Assembly (NCBI GenBank): GCA_016710065.1
Contig: JADJLP010000010.1
Span: forward strand, 186,001-250,000
Direction: 5' to 3'
From: Candidatus Ideonella esbjergensis
GTDB taxonomy: Bacteria > Pseudomonadota > Gammaproteobacteria > Burkholderiales > Burkholderiaceae_C
Length of the DNA: 64,000 nucleotides
Positions 59,001 through 64,000 of this stretch are shown here, piece after piece. Within the stretch, counting starts at the first letter, position 1. Each line of letters opens with the position of its first letter. The translations under genes were made by a program, and so were the position numbers. The notes beneath the pieces were generated by a model that did no database searches, had not been told where the DNA came from, and was given only the letters and a program-made list of their open reading frames with translations.

Positions 59001-62000
59001 TTGAACCTGAACTACAACCCCACCTACCGCACCATCGCGGCCGAGTTCGAGGTGTTGCCTGGCCAGATCATTCCGGCCGACCTGGCACCCACCCAAGTGG
59101 GCGTGACCGTGCAGCTGCCGGGCGCGCAGAACACCTCGCCCATCATGTGCACGCTGGACAACACCACGCCGCAGCTCTATGCGGTGTCGCAACCCTTCGT
59201 CAACAGCAGCACCCGCGACATCGTCATCAGCGGGGCCGGCTTTGGTGCCGGCGGCACGCTGACCCTGGGTGGCACCGCGCTCGCCACCAGCGCCTGGAGC
59301 GACAGCCAGATCACAGTCACCGTGCCTGTCGGGCATCCGACAGGCACGCAGCAGCTGATGATCACCCGCAGCGACAACGGCCAGCACCTGGTCAATGGCA
59401 TGACCATCCACGTGCTGGGCACAGGTGGCACAACAGCCACGTTCCCGATCCTCGCGGTGTCGGACACCTTCAACCGCGCCAACGCGAACACACTGGGCAC
59501 CAACTGGCAACAGACGTCGCTTTTCGGTATCGCCTCGATCCGGGTGAATTCCAACCAAGCATCCTGTCTGGCTTCGCTCTGCGCGCTTGGGGCCAACGCC
59601 CACTGGAGCGCCAATCTCAGCGCGACCCAGGCAGCGGCCTTCACCTTCGCAAACACGACGCTGATCGGCAACGCGCTTTACCTCAAAGGCACCACCCTGA
59701 CTGCAGGCACTTACGTGAACGCCATTCGCGTTCGGTACAGCGGCTCACAGGTGGTTGTCGAGACGACCAACAACGCTGGTATCTCTGCCACTCTAGTGCA
59801 GGCCTTCCCAGCCAGCTTCGTGGTTGGCGACCGGTTGACCGCCATGGCCGATGCAAGCGGCAACGTGTATGTATGGAAGACCACTGCGGCCAGTGTCACA
59901 ACGTTCCTCGGCCAGACCAGTACTTCGTTCATCGGCACTGGCCGGGCCGGCATGCGCCTCATGCCCGGCGCCCGCGTTGACGATTTCCGCGCTGGCAACA
60001 CCACAGCGCCGGTCACCAGTGGCGAGTACAACCCAGCCGTGTTTGAAGTCGGCCCGGGCAAGCCCTATGCGCCCGCCGAAACTTTGCCGGTCACGGCCGA
60101 CCACGCCATCCAGCGTGCACTCGACGCGGCTGCCAGCTACGTGTCCACCTCCAACGCCAACTCGAACCAGGGTGCGCTGGTGATCGTGTACCCGAACGAC
60201 CCGACCGCCAATTCGCGCCAGAACCCACGTGGTGCCTACTACGAGAACCTCATCATCACCAGCAAGGTCAAGCTGCAAGGCGTGGGCGTTGGCAGCCCTG
60301 ACGGCGTCATTCGTGGCTCCATCATCGACGGCGGCGCCTTCGCTGGCGACAGCCCGGTGGCCACCGACTGGTACACCCGCATCCTGCAGGAGACCACACT
60401 CAATGCCGCTGGCGAGGCGGTTCCGACCTGGGGTGGCAACCCTGTCATCAACGACGGCGCGGTGATCTCGGTCTATGTGCCGGAGCCCGCCCCGGTTGGC
60501 GCCAGCTGCAATGCAGCGGCCTGCCGCAAGGCCTTCCCGGTGGCGCCCGGCGCCAACACGGCGCCGTCGATCGACGGGTTCGACCTGCGTGGCGGCGACC
60601 AGGCGGGCTTCCCCGGCAACATCAACGTCATCGGTGGCACACCCACAGGCTTGCCTGGTGGGCTCACCACCCAAGGTGGCGCCGTGTTTGCCAACGCCTA
60701 TGCCCGCAACCTGCGCATCACCAACAACGTGGTGCAGAACAACGGCGGTGCCTATGGCGCCATCCGCATCGGCACACCCGACCTGGCGGCGCCCTACACC
60801 GACAGCGAGAACGACGGCATCGTGATCGCCAACAACCGGGTGGTCTCGAATGCCGGCACCAACCTGGCGGGCGGTATTGGCATCTTTGCCGGCGCCAACG
60901 GCTACCAGGTGGCCGCCAACGATATCTGCGGCAACTTCTCGTCCGAGTACGGCGGTGGCATCAGCCACGTGGGCCTGAGCCCGGCGGGTGTCATCCGCGA
61001 CAACCGCATCTACTTCAACAAGTCGTTCGACGAAGGCGGCGGCGTGATGATTGCGGGCGCCCTGCCGGCCTTCACCACGCAGCTCTCGCCCGGCTCTGGC
61101 GCGGTGGACATCTACAACAACATCATCCAGGCCAACCTGTCGAACGATGACGGCGGCGGCATCCGCTTCCTGATGGCCGGCAACTACCCGATGAATGTCT
61201 ACAACAACTTCATCGTGAACAACGTGTCCACCCATGAGGGCGGCGGCATCTCGCTGAACGACGCCCCCGACGTGCGGGTGTTCAACAACACCATCATGAA
61301 GAACCTGACCACGGCCACCGCCATCACCAGCAATGGCGCGGCGGCACCGGCTGGCTTGGCCAGTTCGCAGAACAGCGCTCTGCTGCAGGCCACGCTGCCT
61401 GTCGGTTCGCCGATCTTCAGCAACCCGGTGGTGTTCAACAACATCTTCTGGGACAACCGTGCAGGCACCCGCGCGCTGACCACGGTGACGGGCCTGGGCA
61501 GCGATGCCACGCCCATCGACCTGTGGGATCTGGGCCTGGCCGACAACAGTGGTGTCTTGGCGCCGACCAACTCCATCATCCAGCAAGCCAACACCCCGGG
61601 TCGCTCCTATGTGGAAAGCACCACCAACTCCGCAGCCGACCCGCAGGTGGTGCAGACCATCGACATCCCGGTGACCTTCAACACCTGGCGCAACAACCCG
61701 GCCTTCCTGGGCGCCATCCTGATCTCGGCCGATCTGCCGCCCAACCTGCTGAGCGACTACCACCTGACGGCCGTCTCTCCGGCCGCCAATCTGGGGGCCA
61801 CCAGCAATGGCAGCGTGAACGCACCCGCGTTCGACCTTGACAATGAGGTGCGCCCGGCCAACGGCGGCATAGATGCTGGTGCAGACGAGTTCGGCTCCAC
61901 ACCCTTCACCCCGGCGACTGTGCCCACGGGCAATGGTGCGGTGGCGTTCAGCGCTGCTTCTGCCGGCAACCTCAACGGCAGCACGCTGAACCTGGGCAAC

Positions 62001-62270
62001 GTGGCCGGGGCCTACAACCTGGTCACCATCACCCTGAGCGTGAGCGGCGCCCCGGTGAACTTCGGGGCAGTGACGGTGCGCAACAACGACGGCAGCCGCT
62101 TCAGCGAAGTGGCCGGCGGCACCTGCCAGGACGCCACCGTGGCTGCAGGCGGCACCTGCACCGTGCTCGTCAACTTCAACGCCAATGGCAATGACCACCG
62201 GCGAGCCAGCCTCAGCGTGGCCTACGGTGGTGCCAGCAGCCCGTTCAGGCTGAACCTCGCCGGACGCTGA
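56079..62270 (+). CDS. Giant secreted surface protein (SdrD-B, IPT/TIG, beta-helix)
   Basis: 2063 residues from ATG 56079, which has AGAGG five bases upstream; the frame is open to 55857 but a signal peptide lies at residues 22-50 of this start ('TALLALLAFVTLALANVTTAYAG'). Regions: long beta-rich N-part; an SdrD B-like domain (about 476-540, 'GYVFNDLNRNGVRDAGEPG'); an IPT/TIG domain (about 1030-1115, 'ISGAGFGAGGTLTLGG'); a LamG-like stretch beginning 'SDTFNRANANTLG' (about 1127-1308); a right-handed beta-helix with Asn ladders ('ITNNVVQNNGGAYG', 'GGGISHVGLSPAG', 1537-1750); a C-terminal 'choice-of-anchor'-type beta domain (1950-2063). No LPxTG or autotransporter barrel. Probably secreted or surface-held, upstream of two exported proteins. 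Confidence 0.85.
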   Translation: MNHLPNTEISQADRMQHAVARGHGVSGAVWTALLALLAFVTLALANVTTAYAGSVTLKVVSARAEPKAFGGAGVAKGAAISEYKFLINVDNTGTTEQRSPAVGTGCNTGDAGYPGSCKWTSIAGAASNSPVYTQGDQVDATTLQVPAGRYLISVMAAGYKLDGRHFKVAADGVVSWEGKAATDPAAEVRVELQPTPLPDATIRAFVFADISPTNSAPDLPAESGLAGFVGHITDTLGEVTTDVYGNPLCTLYVGENPVTRTGGDTNQPIPGTGGSCVSGADGYLVIPHLGPNRYALSVTPPDGSGWIQTTTLEGNHDWDAWVMEGATGLDTEFVIAGEPFPAIIFGYVRATTVPLTGTGTITGVVDGVKIYVPTTGGVGGLPGQIWGGMQGAVIDKPIPNPWVTLADLGNGDTMIWAGQGDADGRFTIPNVPAGNYTLTWWDEPQNTILDLVNLTVGDGETVDMGILPLAGWWTLFDGYVFNDLNRNGVRDAGEPGLPGYTLTMRRRDNSLMDRGTTATTTDALGYYKFEAAYPMTQWLVMEAYDNLHYTTGVTYQADNQPEPTTVLGAGVDVSVLPIIGLAGRMDWGKHVYDATGASGGLDPRNGGIVGTVSYDTTRNELDPRYAAAEDWQPSISGLKVNLNAPVFCGTNATAPCDATGRYELAADGSFAKGPLLNTYLTETWERPTGCTARGADKQPLVHGTDEQVLPLDADAPCIEGPLMGVQFGTYPTPDGNFGAAVDGNYGFGEGCFVTTTPVVYGVFDPATETCTNGSRLQALPGGRDYLVTVDLSSLADSQGRPIYKVTREEDINIANGDEFIPAALPSECAGPLHTVDSTGNATFLDMGGSPYEGQQRPLCDTKLVRLSNGSSIAPSFNLFTDVPLPGRHWFIIIDDLNFSTNAQSITMGEKAGMPFVPVGVYDWTDRLVTTVEADYNGLADVLLPSTNRINCPTPSGVCANVYRYVGNDPGVPGRLNLNYNPTYRTIAAEFEVLPGQIIPADLAPTQVGVTVQLPGAQNTSPIMCTLDNTTPQLYAVSQPFVNSSTRDIVISGAGFGAGGTLTLGGTALATSAWSDSQITVTVPVGHPTGTQQLMITRSDNGQHLVNGMTIHVLGTGGTTATFPILAVSDTFNRANANTLGTNWQQTSLFGIASIRVNSNQASCLASLCALGANAHWSANLSATQAAAFTFANTTLIGNALYLKGTTLTAGTYVNAIRVRYSGSQVVVETTNNAGISATLVQAFPASFVVGDRLTAMADASGNVYVWKTTAASVTTFLGQTSTSFIGTGRAGMRLMPGARVDDFRAGNTTAPVTSGEYNPAVFEVGPGKPYAPAETLPVTADHAIQRALDAAASYVSTSNANSNQGALVIVYPNDPTANSRQNPRGAYYENLIITSKVKLQGVGVGSPDGVIRGSIIDGGAFAGDSPVATDWYTRILQETTLNAAGEAVPTWGGNPVINDGAVISVYVPEPAPVGASCNAAACRKAFPVAPGANTAPSIDGFDLRGGDQAGFPGNINVIGGTPTGLPGGLTTQGGAVFANAYARNLRITNNVVQNNGGAYGAIRIGTPDLAAPYTDSENDGIVIANNRVVSNAGTNLAGGIGIFAGANGYQVAANDICGNFSSEYGGGISHVGLSPAGVIRDNRIYFNKSFDEGGGVMIAGALPAFTTQLSPGSGAVDIYNNIIQANLSNDDGGGIRFLMAGNYPMNVYNNFIVNNVSTHEGGGISLNDAPDVRVFNNTIMKNLTTATAITSNGAAAPAGLASSQNSALLQATLPVGSPIFSNPVVFNNIFWDNRAGTRALTTVTGLGSDATPIDLWDLGLADNSGVLAPTNSIIQQANTPGRSYVESTTNSAADPQVVQTIDIPVTFNTWRNNPAFLGAILISADLPPNLLSDYHLTAVSPAANLGATSNGSVNAPAFDLDNEVRPANGGIDAGADEFGSTPFTPATVPTGNGAVAFSAASAGNLNGSTLNLGNVAGAYNLVTITLSVSGAPVNFGAVTVRNNDGSRFSEVAGGTCQDATVAAGGTCTVLVNFNANGNDHRRASLSVAYGGASSPFRLNLAGR

Positions 62271-62281
62271 TGGAGGCCGTG

Positions 62282-62359
62282 ATGACCCGCACCACAGCAC
62301 CCAACAACCGCCCGGTGGGAATGGCACTTCGCCCCATCAGCACCCAGCAGGAGCCGTGA
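62282..62359 (+). CDS. Possible 25-residue small protein
   Basis: Short frame (MTRTTAPNNRPVG...), GGAGG four bases before its ATG, and a stop two bases before the next gene's ATG. Basic N-terminus, no hydrophobic segment. It may couple translation of the oxidase gene to the giant gene, or be a translated leader. No family can be assigned. Confidence 0.4.
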   Translation: MTRTTAPNNRPVGMALRPISTQQEP

Positions 62360-62360
62360 G

Positions 62361-63743
62361 ATGAGCAAGCCTAGCAACACCACCTCGCCCAGCCGCCGTC
62401 GCTTCGTCAGGATGGCCGGTCAGGCTGCCGCAGCCGCTGCCGGCCTGGGCCTGCTGCCCTTCAAGAAACTGTTGGGGCCGGTTGGCATGTCCGAGGCCCA
62501 GGCCCAGACACCGCCACCAGACCTGTACTACGCCGGCACCGATGGCTGGATTCACCTGCCCGATGGACCCATCTTTTCCAACTCGCTTGGCGTGCAGACC
62601 CACCCAGACGATCTGGCGCCAGCGCCGTTCAACACCTACATCTTTGGCTTTCGCGACGTGACCGGGCATACCGACGCGCAACGCGCCGCCCAGAAGAACA
62701 AGGCCCAGCACAGCGCGCCTATGTTCTGGGTTGACCAGTTCAACCCAGCCAGCCCCAAGGACTTCAGGGTGCAACTCACCAACCTGGGTCTGGCTCAGCG
62801 CCCTGACCTCTTTGATGCGCACACCATCCACTGGCACGGCTTTCGCAACGTCATCACTTTCTTTGACGGCGAACCCACCGGCTCGGTCGCGGTGATGACA
62901 GGGCGCACCTTCCAGTACATCTACCGCCCGCGTGACCCCGGCACCTACATGTTCCATTGCCACGTGGAAGACACCGAGCACGTGCACATGGGCATGACCG
63001 GCCCGGTGTTTGTGCGGCCCCTGCAGAACGGCAACACCAGCCTTTACCCCAGCGGCAAGTACGCCTACAACGATGGCAATGGCAGCACCGGCTACGACCG
63101 TGAGTTCGCCATGTTCTGCTCAGAGGTCTGGGGCGATTCGCACTGGGCCGATTCGCACATCCAGTTGCCCGAGTGGAGCGACTACCGGGCTGACTTCTCG
63201 CTGCTCAACGGCCGGGTGTACCCCGACACGCTGGCACCGCACTCGCCGCTGAACACTGCCGCCATCGGCCCTGGCATGCACTCGCTGCCCATTGCCACAG
63301 ACGCTTCGGGTGATCTGATTCCCAACGCGGGTTTGGAACATCTGCAGTACCAACCCCTGTCGGCCCTGGTGACCTGCAATGCCGGTGACCGCGTATTGCT
63401 GCGCTTTGCCAACCTGGGCTTCAGGGAAGCGGTCATGACGCTGGCCGGCATGAAGATGAAGGTGGTGGGCAAGGACGCCACCCCCATGCGCGGCCGCGAT
63501 GTCACCGACACCAGCTACCTGGCCAGCACGGTCTCGTTCGGTGCCGGCGAAAGCATAGACGCGATCTTCACCGCACCGCCCCACAGCGGTGGCGCGGGCT
63601 ACGACACCTACCTGCTCTACGACCGCGCCTACGAGCGATCGGACAACCTGGGCGGCGGCGGGCGCCGGACCGAGGTACGGGTCTACCCCGCAGGCACCTT
63701 GCCCACCCAGGGATTCCCGAACGACCTCGGCGATCAGGTCTGA
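62361..63743 (+). CDS. Tat-exported multicopper oxidase-like protein, two-domain
   Basis: 460 residues, AGGAG before ATG. Twin-arginine signal 'SRRRFVRMAG' (11-20) with Ala-rich core. Cupredoxin domain 1 carries HWH (157-159) and HCH (199-201) followed by 'EDTEHVHMGM', which can supply type 1 ligands (C200, H207, M210 or M212). The C-terminal cupredoxin domain (about 330-450, 'LVTCNAGDRVLLRFANLGFREAV') has no HxH motif. So only two of the four usual motifs are present. Downstream of the giant surface protein, upstream of a gene with a similar N-terminus. Tat export implies folding with cofactor in the cytoplasm. Confidence 0.85.
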   Translation: MSKPSNTTSPSRRRFVRMAGQAAAAAAGLGLLPFKKLLGPVGMSEAQAQTPPPDLYYAGTDGWIHLPDGPIFSNSLGVQTHPDDLAPAPFNTYIFGFRDVTGHTDAQRAAQKNKAQHSAPMFWVDQFNPASPKDFRVQLTNLGLAQRPDLFDAHTIHWHGFRNVITFFDGEPTGSVAVMTGRTFQYIYRPRDPGTYMFHCHVEDTEHVHMGMTGPVFVRPLQNGNTSLYPSGKYAYNDGNGSTGYDREFAMFCSEVWGDSHWADSHIQLPEWSDYRADFSLLNGRVYPDTLAPHSPLNTAAIGPGMHSLPIATDASGDLIPNAGLEHLQYQPLSALVTCNAGDRVLLRFANLGFREAVMTLAGMKMKVVGKDATPMRGRDVTDTSYLASTVSFGAGESIDAIFTAPPHSGGAGYDTYLLYDRAYERSDNLGGGGRRTEVRVYPAGTLPTQGFPNDLGDQV

Positions 63744-63774
63744 GTTTCAGGCGGCCACCAAGGAGCACCACACC

Positions 63775-64000
63775 ATGCGCAACACCCATTCCAGCCGCGT
63801 ACGTTTTGCCCCACCCCTGCGGCGGGGTCTGTCACTGTTGACCGCCGCGCTGGCAGCCTGCCTGATTGCAGCCCCCGCACTGGCCGCGCCACCGCAGACA
63901 GGCGTGCTGTGCACCTCGGGCGTCGGCCCCAACCCGACCTTTGTGCTGGACGCCCAGGAGGGCTACATCCAGTTGCCCGACAGCACCACCATGTACATGT
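63775..64000 (+). CDS. Exported protein, probable second multicopper oxidase (cut by window end)
   Basis: 75 codons visible; AAGGAG nine bases before ATG. Sec-type signal peptide ('LLTAALAACLIAAPALAAP', about 20-38). After it the chain reads 'GYIQLPDSTTMYM', closely like 'GWIHLPDGP' at the same place in the preceding oxidase, so a related cupredoxin is expected. It lacks a twin-arginine motif. The copper motifs would lie beyond the window. Confidence 0.65.
   Translation, partial: MRNTHSSRVRFAPPLRRGLSLLTAALAACLIAAPALAAPPQTGVLCTSGVGPNPTFVLDAQEGYIQLPDSTTMYM

Overview
The window is about 64 kb of high-GC bacterial chromosome, densely packed on both strands. Gene content and protein style point to a betaproteobacterium of the order Burkholderiales: rimP-nusA-infB-rbfA-truB-typA operon, paired AdiA-type decarboxylase, FimV-like protein, TTG-started CysB-type regulator, CbiX. 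A large manganese-oxidase-type multicopper oxidase operon resembles the mof locus described from Leptothrix discophora, so a Leptothrix/Sphaerotilus/Rubrivivax-like or comamonad relative is likely. This is inferred from the sequence alone.

Layout. 1-5 kb: end of a Tim44-domain protein, an EamA transporter, then the start of a minus-strand translation operon (read rimP, nusA, infB, rbfA, truB, typA; 10.2 to 1.9 kb) with a recognisable promoter and an intrinsic terminator in its leader. 10.3-16.7 kb: fabI, a degenerate GGDEF protein, arginine/lysine/ornithine decarboxylase, an NfeD-SPFH pair, tRNA-Ser(GGA) and a PilZ protein. 16.8-26.3 kb: an eleven-gene plus-strand type II secretion/type IV pilus-like operon with overlapping genes (major pseudopilin, F, E, four inner-membrane assembly proteins, a TPR-lipoprotein secretin and three minor pseudopilins). 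26.3-35.7 kb: a minus-strand cluster that reads mofA-like 1908-residue multicopper oxidase, intrinsic terminator, FKBP isomerase (mofB-like), cytochrome c fused to a periplasmic-binding-like domain (mofC-like), SCO copper chaperone, and a small PsiF protein. 36-42 kb: two paralogous lytic transglycosylases around an OmpW-like porin, a branched-chain amino-acid binding protein, and a TonB/TolA-like protein with a 15-bp tandem repeat. 42-50.7 kb: holC, pepA, divergent lptF-lptG, cbiX, cysB-type regulator, aminotransferase, fimV-like gene. 50.9-55.7 kb: Crp/Fnr regulator, APH-like kinase plus acyl-CoA dehydrogenase, an unknown protein, a Nu-class GST-like protein and tRNA-Arg(TCT). 56-64 kb: a second multicopper oxidase locus: a 2063-residue surface protein with SdrD-B, IPT/TIG and beta-helix regions, a possible 25-codon ORF, a Tat-exported multicopper oxidase with only half of the usual copper motifs, and the start of a third exported protein of similar type cut by the window edge.

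How it fits together. The most distinctive biology is extracytoplasmic metal oxidation. One locus has a giant oxidase with its own foldase, haem protein and copper chaperone; the other, about 20 kb away, has an adhesin-like protein with Tat-type oxidase genes. The secretion operon next to the mof cluster is a candidate route for taking such proteins across the outer membrane, but nothing in the sequence proves this. c-di-GMP readers (PilZ and a catalytically broken GGDEF) and envelope genes (LptFG, TolA-like, FimV-like) complete a surface-oriented region.
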